Source: Adiantum capillus-veneris
Taxonomy: Eukaryota > Streptophyta > Polypodiopsida > Polypodiales > Pteridaceae
Reading direction: 5' to 3'
NCBI GenBank assembly: GCA_014529385.2
Contig: CM043959.1
Coordinates: 6,820,966-6,884,965 of the forward strand
DNA: 64,000 bases
Position 1 is the stretch's first letter. Each line of letters opens with the position of its first letter. Under the pieces are notes generated by a model, which was given only the letters and a program-made list of their open reading frames with translations, searched no databases and was not told the origin of the DNA. The translations under genes were made by a program, and so were the position numbers. Below are positions 1 to 10,196 of this stretch, in pieces.

Positions 1-557
1 GAATAAGAGAAACCATGGTGAACTCATACCTCCCACACACAATTCCATTCCAAAATTGACCACCTAGTCTCATTTTTCCTCCTCCAAATTACCCATATCT
101 ATAAAAAAAACCACAAAATTCAGCTTCTTCTCTTAAAAGACAGCATCATGGTGGTTGATTACTCAGCTTCAATTACCTTGTCTCTCAAGGAAGGTCAAGA
201 GTGGAGAAAAAATGTACCGTCAAAGCTAGTGGACCGTCAACAAGCATCAAAATTGGCCCTACTCAAGACACTTGGAGCATCAACCTTGTAAGAAATCCAC
301 CTTTTCTTACCTCTTAAGAGTTTTTCTTCCTTATTTGTATCCTACATGGATACTCCCATTGTAAATATCCAATTCCATTTGTAAATTAATACTAACTCTA
401 CTAACACTAACCCACTATGAAAAGTCCTATCACCTCCATTTCTCTCCTCTCTCTTTCCCCACCAACTTCTTGATAATTCCAAGCAAAAGAAATTAGATAA
501 ATTGCTGAAAATCTAACCCAACCATGGTTAGAGGAGTAACCCTAGCCTTCAAAATTG

Positions 558-566
558 CTATAAAAG
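558..566 (+). promoter_or_regulatory. TATA box of an LTR-like promoter
   Basis: The motif CTATAAAAG sits about 20-30 bases upstream of a GA-rich stretch, the usual arrangement at the U3/R boundary of plant LTRs. The transcription start itself is inferred. Confidence 0.45.
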
Positions 567-1227
567 GAGGGTGTAGCTAGCACAAAAAAGGGGGAGAAGA
601 AAGAGCACTATGCTATAGCTTGAGAAGCCAAGCTCAACCTCTTGAGAAGGAGCTCTTGAGTGGAATCTCATTGGCATTAGGCATATGTATGTGTTGTATT
701 AGGGGTGATTAGCAAGGGAACTCTATGCCATTTGTAAGAGAGAGTGATCATTAAATTGAGAGTAGGAAATCTATCATTTCTCCTACTAGAGTAAGCCCAA
801 CATTTGCTGAATCAAGGAGGGTGAATTTGGACTAAGCATGGATACCTTGTCTCCCTTCCAACGTGATGTCATGGACAATAATGATGTGTAAGTGTCTTGG
901 TGTTTTATTTAAGTTCTTGATAGCTTGTCTCCGGGTATTGTTATCAATTTAGCCATAAATCCCACATTCTGTAAGAGGGCGACAGGGTGGAGAGGACTCC
1001 CCTGGCCTTAAGACAGTGATTGGGGTGGCTTTTTTCTTGTGATGTGTTGTGGTGTAATTTACTCAGGCTATGTTGAACAAATACTAATCTCACTTTGATT
1101 GGTCATGACAGATTTGTAAGAAGGTATTAGTGCAATAAGCACCCCCTTCCCCCTTCTCTCTCTTTCTTACATATATATATTTATGTTTGCTTGATCATTA
1201 ACGATACACTTCAAAGCAGCCCGAGCA

Positions 1228-1230
<3 letters not shown>

Positions 1231-1268
<38 letters not shown>
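1231..1268 (+). repeat. (TC)n microsatellite
   Basis: An uninterrupted TC dinucleotide run of about 19 units lies in the leader region upstream of the first pol remnant. Confidence 0.95.
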
Positions 1269-1271
<3 letters not shown>

Positions 1272-1639
1272 TTTTAGTGTGTGAGAGTGTTCCATTGGTG
1301 TTAGGGTTAGTGTAAATTCCTTGCTTGTTTGTGGGTTGCTCTAACGATTCTCCTCTTTTGCGTCCTAGTTTGCTCTTAAACTAGGTGGTGCCCCTTGTGT
1401 AGTTGAGATTTGGCTGGGGGTTTGTTGTTTTGGTTTGTGTTGTGTTGTGCCCCAGCCCCATTGAGCAGCACGGGAGCCTTGAAGGGTGTCTAGAGGTTGC
1501 TCTTCTTGTTGCCCGCCCCGGACCTCTTCAATACTAAAGGTTTGACTTCCTTAAACTGCCAAATAAAGAGGCCCTCCTAGACCCCATTCTCTTCCTAATG
1601 TATCGTCGCAATTGCCACTGTAGAGGCTTGAGGATGATG

Positions 1640-4382
1640 CGATAAATTTTGTGCCAGGGTGTCATGCCCATTGAACAGACCTCTCTACAAGGTTAGTGTG
1701 GTGCAACAGAAAGAGATTATGGGCCAGGTAGGGGAGCTTTTAGAGAAGGGAATGATTCAGCCTAGTTCTTCACCTTTCTGCTCCCCACTGCTTTTAGTGC
1801 AAAAGAAGGATGGCTCTTGGTGCATGTGTATTGATTACCATGCGTTGAACGAGAATACCATCAAGAACAAGTTTCCAATCCCAAGGATTGATGTTATTCT
1901 TGACTGTTTAGAGGGTGCTGCAATTTTCAAGTAGATAGACCTTAAGAGTGGGTACCATCAGATTTGTATAGGGCCAGAGAATGTGCACAAGACTACGTTT
2001 AGAATGACATTTGGTCTTTTTGAGTTCTTAGTGACTCCATTTGGTCTTACAAATGCTCCTGCCAAGTTCAATAGAATGATGGGCCGGATTTTCTGCTCAC
2101 ATCAGAAGTTTGTTGGCACATTCTTTGTTGACATGATAGTCTACTCAAAGAATGAAGAGGAGCATAGGTGTCACTTCACCATTGTGTTGGAAGAGCTATG
2201 TAGTCATATGTTACTTGTCAATCCTAAGAAAAGTGAATTGTTCTTGGAAGAGATCCACTTTCTTGGCCACATACTATCAAAGGATGGTATTTGAATGGAT
2301 CCGGCAAAGGTTGAAGCTATTAATACATGGCCAAACTTAAAGAGTGTGCATGATGTTTGAAGCTTCTTGGGATTGTGTTCATACTATAGAAAGTATATCA
2401 GGAATTTTGCAGAGATAGCTTCACCTCTTCACGCTTTACAAAATAAAGAGACCACTTTCAGATGAACCCAAAGAGAGATTTCAGCTTTCAGTCTCTTAAA
2501 GGAAAAGTTGACTTCAGATCCCGTGATTTTTTTACCAGACCTCAGAATATCATTGTGGTCTAGTGTGACACGTATGGCAATAGCATTGGAGCAGTGCTAA
2601 TGCAATATGGTCGGGTAGTAGCTTATGAGAACAGAATCCTGCAAGGGCCGAAAAAGACTATGCAAACCTATGAGAGATTTTTTGGCCGTCATTTATGCAC
2701 TCTCTAGCTAGAAGCACTATCTGTTAGGTGCTAATTTGGCTGTCCAAACAGATCATCAAACCTTGCAATACTTCTTGACACAGTCAAAACTATCTGAAAA
2801 ACATATGAATGGGCAAAAACTCTTTCTATGTTCTACTTCCAGATTATGCATGTGGAAGAAAAGAAGAATGTTGTGGCTGATGCGTTATCAAGGAAGCCAC
2901 AAATTTCAGCTGTGTCAGTTCCCTATCATCATGAACTTGATGACATGAAGGAACGATATGCTACAGATGAAAACTTTGCAAGGATTTTTGAACACTTGCA
3001 AGAGGGGCAACATCATGAGCACTACCTCCTCAAAGACAGTTTTATGATGATGCGTATGTAAAAAATCGTGGTATTGATGGAGTATAGTTAAAGTGGTAGA
3101 GACATTCTTTTACAAGCCTACCTTGAGGACATATGTAGATGCCTTTGTGCAAGCATGAGTGATTTGCCAAAAGGTCAAGTTTGACAGGCAAATGGCACTA
3201 GGGTTGTTATAGCCACTGCCAATTCTAGATAAGCCATAGGAAAGTATTGCTATGGATTTTATCTTTGATCTTCCAAGAACGCCAATAGGAAAATGATGGT
3301 ATATGGACCATTATTTGCAGGTTCAATAAGCATGCCCATTTTATCCCTGTCAGGAAGAATATAAAATCTGATCAGATGGCACAATTATTCATGTACAATG
3401 TGTTCAAGTACCATGGTATGCCTCAATCAATTGTCAGTGATCGTGATCCTCGCATAACAAGTTTATTTTGGAGAGGATTGTTTGAGAACATGGGCACTAC
3501 GCTCAAATTATTTTCTTTGTTTCATCCAAACTGATGGACATAAGAAGAGGCTAGTTCTACTGTCTTGGATCTAGTGAAATGTTATGTGTCAAATAATAAG
3601 GGCAAGTGGGAACAATATTTGCCTATGCTTGAGTATGCGTACAACAATATGATGCATTCGTCCATAGGCAAGGAAGCTTTTGAGATTGTTGAAGGTAACA
3701 AAGAGGTTCCTCCCATTTTGAATACAAAGGACAAGATCTTTGAGGCAGATTGATATGTTTAGAACATGGATGAAACGTATAAGAAAATCAAAGTTGCCTT
3801 GGAGAAGATTCAGGCAAAGCAGAAAAGGGCTGCTGATCGTCCCCGTCGTGAATTACTATTCTCACTTGGTGATTGGATACTTTTACAGCTTGAAAAGGCA
3901 AGGTTAAAGAAGATGAATGGCAAGGAAAGGTTATTTCCAAGGCTCAGCATGCGTTACTATGGGCCTTTTCAAGTGCTTGATAAGATCAACGATGTTGCTT
4001 ATAGGCTGAAATTAGAAGATTCATAATGCGTTTCATGTGAGTCTTCTAAGACCCTTTGTGGGTGATGTGCCAAAAGATATGCTAGATGAGGACCAACTAG
4101 AAGTTGAGGAACTTGATGAAATTTTGGTTCCTGAGCAGATTTTGGCACATAAGGAAAGGAAAGTTCGAACAGGTTGCAAGACGCTATATGGTGAGGTTCA
4201 AGAGCTATCCACCTATGGATTCAAAGTGGATGGAAGAGCATGAGCTATCAGAGTCACCAAATGTATTGCAGTTTTACCTTGAGGCCTTTGGGTTACAGCC
4301 TACGTATGCCCCAGCACAACGTGTGCAAAGGAGGGGTAATGATAGAGCTAGTACATCAAATATACATATGGATTCAATGTAA
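1640..4382 (+). pseudogene. Decayed Ty3/gypsy chromovirus pol (RT, RNase H, integrase, chromodomain)
   Basis: This is the remnant of a retrotransposon polyprotein. Reverse transcriptase covers about 1640-2340, with QKKDGSW, CIDYHALNENTI, KSGYHQI and PFGLTNAPAKF motifs. RNase H follows to about 2930 (ADALSRKPQ at its end). Integrase core is seen at 3290-3750 (SIVSDRDPRITS, YAYNNMMHSS). A GPF-type segment lies near 3950-4030 (RYYGPFQVL) and a chromodomain-like end at 4100-4300 (RYMVRFKSYPPMDSKWM). Several stops and frameshifts interrupt it, and the RT catalytic motif reads FVDM instead of FVDD near 2127, so it is dead. Gag and protease are missing. Domain order and chromodomain place it in the plant chromoviruses. 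Confidence 0.9.
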
Positions 4383-4590
4383 TAGAAGTGTGAATTTATC
4401 TTCAAGTGTTAAACATATAACGTTCACTTCTATCATAGATGGAAATGAAAAAAGTATGAAGGTCTCATTAGGTCACTTGTATCTATGCATTATTATCTTC
4501 CTTGTGGATACATGAGATGCTAAAAGAGTGCTAACAACACAAGATCATCAATGGCATGTATTTATGGTATGCAATCTAGGACGTTTGCAA

Positions 4591-5660
4591 TTTCAAGAGG
4601 GGGTATGTCACGAGGACATGGAAACTGCTAATCTTAGTTGTTGGTTTCTTTTTGATGATTTTCGTTTAATCCTTGAGACCCTCTTTTTGAAGTTGCAAAT
4701 GGTTGAACATTGTATGACCAGTGTGAAACAGGAGTTTCACATGCAGACGGGAAGTTGGTTGGCACTGGAATTCTAGTAGTAAAAGGGTGTCTAGGCTCAG
4801 TTTAAAGTCATCTAGGTCCCCTTGGCGCACTTAAGAAGTTGGTGGATATTAGGAAACTAACTCAAATGAGGCACAATGCCAAGGTGGGGTCACCAAGAGA
4901 AAATCACCAGAGAATTGGGCTACATTGCATTTTTGAACATGATCCCAGTGGTGAAAGATGGCTAGATGACCAATGAGAGTACAATGGAAGCATCTCCTAG
5001 AATTTAAGAAACTGCTATTTTGGGCCATGAAATCTGTTAGCATCATTAGCTCCGGAATGACAAGAGGAACAGTTCATTACTGTGACGCTAAGTCAACCGA
5101 GCAACCGATTGAGATATTTTTAGACTAGAAGGTCCAAAGCGGAAAATTAATGCATGAGTGCCACTTGGCACATTTTTGGGCATTTTCCAACTTAAGAGAG
5201 AGAGAAGCATTAAAATAAAACGTGGGCTACATTTTCCAGCCATATGGTGGATTGTTGCAGGTACCAAAGCTGCAGTGTGCTTGCCTAGCCTCTATGTACA
5301 CTGGAGTGCAAGAACTGAAGCCTTGCACAACATTCATTGCTATCTCTCTCTCCCCTCAGTGCAGTTATGATGCCCCACAAGAGGTCTCTTCATTTGACCT
5401 ATGTACAATTGTGTGGATTCATGCGTGATTGCCGAGGTAAGATCCTCTTGCACAGGTACTGGATTAGCTAGTTGCTAATCCCCTGCAGGTACCTGTGAAT
5501 TCAAGGAGATTTCATGCAAGAAATCTCGTCCGATTCAAAAGGCAAGTATCCCTAGAAGCGCGGGAGCTTGAGGACTTGCTACAGATGCCACCGGCTCGCG
5601 AAACAAAGCCGAAGACAGGGAAATAGAGCCTGTTGTGTATTTTTGCAGGTTTAGGGTTTC
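4591..5660 (+). mobile_element. Polypurine tract and putative 3' LTR start of the first Ty3 element
   Basis: A purine tract (CAAGAGGGGG, about 4594-4603) lies downstream of the chromodomain remnant and is followed at 4606 by TGTCACGAGGAC, a plausible LTR start. The following kilobase has no convincing coding region. I could not find the LTR end, and the sequence does not match the LTR-like region at 1-1600, so the element is truncated or composite. Confidence 0.4.
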
Positions 5661-6440
5661 GGCCCTAAACGGTTCCTAATACCCCTGGAGGTCCGGGGAT
5701 GTGAGGGGAATGATGTGCGGTGATTTGCTGCATTTTTAGGGCAAAAAACAGAGAATTCAGCGTACTGCAAATTCTTGCCAGGTTTTGTAAAGTGTCCGTA
5801 TGCATCGGAAAGTCACCTTTTGCATGGGGATATTGTCTGTAAAGCATCCTAGTATAGTTATGCTGCCAAAATTGGGCCATAACAGGTCATTTTCATCCCG
5901 GATTATGTAAGTCATCTCGTAAGAAATCACAAGTTTTATTCCCTCTTTGAATACAATAAAGAAATACCAAAAGGGGCGCCAGTCTTTGGGGCCAACAATG
6001 TTGTTGTGTGCTTGGTAGCACTCTAGCTTCCAAGCCGTGTATGAAGTGTTAATTCCCATCAGAGGTTTTATTTGCAAGTTTCTCTATGTCCTAAAGTCTA
6101 GAGTAAAGTTTTGGGTAAAATCCAAAGTCTACTGCCCTACGGGCCGGTTTCATGGGGCCATCCAACCGAAACATCTATCTCTCAATAAGGACCCTATGTC
6201 CTTGGAATCAATACAAACATGCTCTGAAATGGAAAAGACACGTTTCTTTACAACACGTTTGCAAATTTGGCGAGTTTGACCCATCTATTATAGATTGAGT
6301 GGTTGCCAACTATAACTCGTCAAGCTTTGACGCTGACCAACATGCAGCAATCTTGCAACCCAATAGACGTGTTTGTTGCAAGAGCTTTACTAAAGCAGCA
6401 TATGTGAGACCACAAGATAAAGCCTCTGACAGCTCGGAGG
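5661..6440. other. Unassigned region upstream of the DUF4216 remnant
   Basis: No supported gene. Some open reading exists on the minus strand (5757-6077, about 106 codons), but I recognise no domain in it. The stretch may be intron or further 5' sequence of the decayed CACTA element that follows, since plant DUF4216 genes lie next to a TNP2-type transposase. Confidence 0.3.
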
Positions 6441-7196
6441 GTGATCATGCAGAGCACATTCCCAACGAGGCTATGTTTGAGCCCGGGATCGAGACAAAAT
6501 GATCGAGACAAGCAGATACAGAGCATGCGTCACATGTGCGTGGAAGGGATCGACAAAAAGTGTTTTACACAAGATTGTGGAATCATGGCAAAATTCAAAC
6601 AATCTAGTCGACAATGGTCCTTTGATGTAGATTTTATGGTGGCAAAACTCACTTACTTTGGCACGCTACAAGATTTTTTGTGGACTTGTTTGATGTGCAA
6701 TGCTTCAAGATAAACATGGAGGGTCGCAACGCTAATGTGCACAGAGGAGAGTCAGGTTTCATTGAGGTGGACTTAACCAAAAAGTGGAACGACCTTCAAG
6801 ACACTTTCATACTACCCGAGCATTGTGAACAAGTAAGTCTATAAATATTTAACATCTTACTTTAGAGATCTGGTGGTATGGAAGCACTCATGTAATTAAG
6901 TTATGTGGATTTTGTAGGTGGTATTTCATCCTACAAAATCGGCACCAAACTGGTGGTATGTCATAGAAGTAGCCCCTCGAAGTGCACGAATGTATGAGGG
7001 CTACAATCTGCCAATCATCTTGGCATGTGTGGAGGAGATCGGAGAGGATTTTGATTCGACAGCCACTGATGTGGTGCCAGACGAGCCTCACGCTTCTACT
7101 CTCCATGGGATGCATACGGAGGACCTAGACGGAGAGCTCTATATAGACACCGGGAGTTATGCTGAGTTATGCAAGGATGAGAGAGAGACCTCTTAA
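6441..7196 (+). pseudogene. DUF4216-domain fragment of a CACTA (EnSpm) transposon gene, with intron
   Basis: The reading CFTQDCGIMAK ... YFGTLQDF ... FDVQCFKINMEGRN ... GFIEVDLTKKWNDLQD ... NWWYVIEVAPR follows the order of conserved blocks of the plant DUF4216 domain. That domain is found in the C-terminal part of, or next to, TNP2 transposases of CACTA elements. A frameshift at a T-run near 6675 separates the first part from the second. An intron at 6833-6917 (GTAAGT...TTTTGTAG, 85 bp) joins CAA to GTG in frame. The sequence ends in an acidic tail and a stop at 7194-7196. No transposase core or terminal repeats were found nearby. The family assignment is from memory of the domain. Confidence 0.6.
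6833..6917 (+). other. Predicted 85-bp spliceosomal intron in the DUF4216 remnant
   Basis: The donor GTAAGT and acceptor TTTTGTAG flank a T-rich 85-bp segment. Removing it joins two conserved parts of the DUF4216 reading frame without shifting the frame. This supports a former spliced gene rather than a chance ORF. Confidence 0.6.
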
Positions 7197-7342
7197 AGCC
7201 ATAGACATTGTATTTGAGAAATTTTTCTCCCTTTTGTCATATATATTGTATTCACCTGCAATTTTTCCCATTCTTGTCTCTACGCTAAACTTGTGAAAGT
7301 TAAAGTTGTGAATCAAATTATAACTTATTTGGATTTTCTTCT

Positions 7343-8258
7343 TGTTAGCAGCAAGCTAACACGGACACCATTTTTTGGAGTTCTCCTTGTAAAACAATTA
7401 TTATTTTGATAAATCGAGAATATTGTAACTCCTAATTTCTTGATAAATTTTGTAATTAATGAGCCGGGGCTACAAGCTTCCAGATTGTATCAGCCATTCA
7501 ATTCCCAACTTTGGTAGAACTCCAGATTATTACTTTTGAGACCACCCAAAAACCTTGGCTAAGGTATAAAAGCCAATTTTTGTAAGTTTTTTACAAGTTT
7601 TGGATAAGAAATAGCGTGAGCTAACGGCGCTCACTTCTCTCTTTCTCGCGCTTCCTACTTCCTCTCCGGTTGTCACATTGCGAATGCGTTTGTTGCATTG
7701 CAACCGTAGGTAAGAGCTCTACGCATTGACGTAAGAAGTTCACAGTATTTTGTAGCTTTTGGCGTCGCCAACCTGCAGCCTAATTTCACCATAACTAGGA
7801 ATTTACACTTTTAAAACGAAAACTAAGCATAGGCGGGGTATTGGGGCATCATTGCTAAGCATTTAGATGCATTCTGGGTCGAAAACGAATAGGTGAAAAA
7901 TCCACTGCTGTTAATAATCGCGATTTTGGAACTTAACCTAAAGTGGGATTTGAGGCCATAGACATGTGTGCTTAGGTCTTATAAACTTGTCCTAAAAGTT
8001 TCGTTACGTTTGGATGTCATTTGATGCTGTAACGGATGTGATTTTCTTGCCGATGAGCGATTGGCTTTTGGTGATTTCAATCACTTGAGTGTAGCTTGAG
8101 TTAGATGCGAGTTGTTAGTTGTTTTCCAAGAGATTGACAACCTCTTGTAGCCTCTATGCACTAGTCGAGTTAGCTTTGTCCCATGGTTTGACAAATTAAT
8201 CGTGGTTCTCGCTATACTGCAATAAGATAGGATAGTGAAGTTAGATATGCGTCCCACA
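7343..8258 (+). mobile_element. 5' LTR of a Tat/Athila-like Ty3 element
   Basis: The LTR begins TGTTAGCAGCAAGCTAACA, which is itself a short hairpin, and ends GCGTCCCACA three bases before a primer binding site. A TATA box (GGTATAAAAGCC, near 7565) is followed by a T-rich and CT-rich R region. It contains one half of the AATCGCGATT palindrome at about 7910. Its length is 916 bp. I did not find a matching 3' copy in the window, so the start is inferred from the TG end and structure. Confidence 0.6.
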
Positions 8259-8260
8259 TT

Positions 8261-8283
8261 TGGCGCCGCTGCCGGGGATCGAA
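8261..8283 (+). other. Primer binding site complementary to tRNA-Asp
   Basis: The sequence starts TGGCGCCGCTGCCGGGGATC and is complementary, with one mismatch, to the 3' end of plant tRNA-Asp as I know it. It sits just after the CA end of the upstream LTR. This is the primer site typical of several plant Tat and Athila-type elements and fixes the orientation as plus. Confidence 0.85.
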
Positions 8284-10196
8284 GAGACCTAAACTAGAAA
8301 AACACGAGCATCTTGTGTAATTGTCCTTTAACTTCCTCTAGGTTCGCCTAGAGTTCAAAACTCTCTTTTAGAAACCGCATAGCTAAGATTGTCGTCTTTT
8401 GCTGTGTAGAGGTAGCTTGGAAGTAATCGTACTTGTTGCTGAGTACCTTTAGGATTGTAGGATTGTAGATTTAGATTAGGATTTGGAGAATGATTGGTAG
8501 ACGAAACAAGTCTTAAGATCAAGACTCTGAAAAACATAAAAAACACAAGAAAATGAGTGTTTGTGGACACTTTTCACAACCCCATTGCATGAGAAACTAG
8601 GAGTAGGTAAGTAGGATCCGAGGTGGATTTCATAGCATTGCTCTCTCTGAAAGAATCAAGTGTGAGTTGTTATGTAAAGTTATAGAATTTTAGGTCTACG
8701 GCTAGAAATAGCACGAAAAGACTCGAATTCACTCAATCCAACTGGGGAGTAAGCCTAAGAGTTGTTTGAACCAGTGGGTAAGCTCAAGGACACTTTGAGG
8801 TAAAAATTTCAAGAAGTTGACCAAAACTCAGATTTTTACTTTTTCTTGACATTTTAGGCCAAATTAAGTTTTGACTTGATTTATAGGCTTAAAAAACATC
8901 ATAAAAGGACCGTCTTTGAGAAAATTGCAAAAAAGTGCTCATTTCAAGCCTCGAGTTAATAATCACGATTATTAAATTTTTACTCTAAATTAGCCAAGGC
9001 TCATACCATTGATTCATTGCATGTGTACAAACAACTTTTGTAAAGGCCCAAAAGATTTGGATCACTAAACTGGCAAAAAACTGGGTGAAAACTAACGTTT
9101 GTACTGACTTTTTGAATCTTAAGTGTGAATTGAGGAAAAATTTATCCAAACTTGTTGAAAATTGATTCGTAGGCTTATATTGATGTGATAATCATGTGTA
9201 TATGCTCAGTTGACCAAAAACTTGCAAAAATTTGGCAAATGTAAATAATCGCGATTATTTACTTCTGCCCTGTTTTTGAATTTTTTTGACGAAGTTGGCA
9301 TACCACTAGCTTTACCAGGTTGTAATAAGCCCACAAACCAAATTTGGTAAGATTTGGATCACTGGAGTGAAAACTGTGGCAAAAATTGCAAAGTTAGTAT
9401 GCGGACAGATAGTTGATGACCGTTTGACCAAAAATTGTCCAAACTTGATGAAAATTGGCTAGTGACCTTAACATAAGGTGCTTAATAGATCTGTGTCAAA
9501 GTTGGGACAAAAATTTATAAAAAATTATCAAAAGTAAATAATTATGATTATTTACATTTGCTTCAAAACTTGGTGATTTTGCAAATTTGAGTATACACAA
9601 GGTCAAGCACATCAATTAGACCCCACAAATCAATTTTGGTGAAATTTGGACCACAAAAGTGAGACTTAAGCCAGATTCTCAAAATTAGAGTCTGCAGACA
9701 CGGAACAGTGGATAAACTTGATCAAAATTTATCCAAACTTGTTGAAACTTGCCCAAGGGCTTTAACAAGTTGTATACTTGCGATTATTTACTTCTGCTAT
9801 CCAAAGACTTCAAATTTGACTTTTGGGCTTATACAGTGTTAGACCAGCATAATATAAGGCCACAGGGAAATTTTGGGTTCAATCGGGTCAAAATTGGTAC
9901 AGATACACTCAATTTACAGATTGCAGATTAAACCTTTGATTTTGCTAAGTTGAATCTGAAAGTCAAAATTTTGACTTCCATAGCACGAACTGAAGTGAAA
10001 TACAGAGACCAATCATTGAAGTTCTCAAGAGCTCTACTGTCCTTATAAAAAAATAGCTAATTTGACAAATTTTGTACAGGAATCAGGTTGCAGACGAGGA
10101 ATCAGTGGCTTGATAGAAAGTTGCAATTGAATCAAGTGGAAATTGACTACAAGTCAATCTAAGGTGAGTACTCTATCCAGGGCTTCATAAGTCTAT
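8284..10196 (+). repeat. 1.9-kb leader with degenerate ~290-bp repeats, each carrying a palindrome
   Basis: The region between primer site and gag has no supported gene. It consists of diverged repeats sharing phrases such as CCAAACTTG, AAATTTGG and GGATCACT. Each unit carries a copy of the palindrome TAAATAATCGCGATTATTTA or a variant, at 8955-8976, 9241-9262, 9534-9555 and a half copy at about 9776-9792. Spacings are about 286, 293 and 240 bp. Related units recur at 21.2-21.7 kb. Confidence 0.7.

Larger units (their letters stand above)
1..1630 (+). mobile_element. LTR-like promoter and leader region of a Ty3 element, incomplete at the window edge
   Basis: No protein-coding region is supported here. 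A TATA box (GCTATAAAAGGAGG, near 557-570) is followed by a purine-rich tract and a long non-coding leader, as in the U3-R part of a plant LTR. It lies directly upstream of a plus-strand Ty3 pol remnant, so it may be the 5' LTR and leader of that element with gag and protease deleted. I could not define LTR ends or a primer binding site, and it does not resemble the LTR-like start after the pol at 4606. It could therefore belong to a different element. Confidence 0.4.

Noticed and set aside
5757-6077. 106-codon minus-strand reading as a gene
   Set aside because: It has no recognised domain and no promoter or partner exon, and it lies on the opposite strand beside a decayed transposon.
8955-9792. 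Regularly spaced palindromes as a possible CRISPR array
   Set aside because: The spacing is about 290 bp, the spacers are themselves repeats, there are no cas genes, and the context is a plant retrotransposon.
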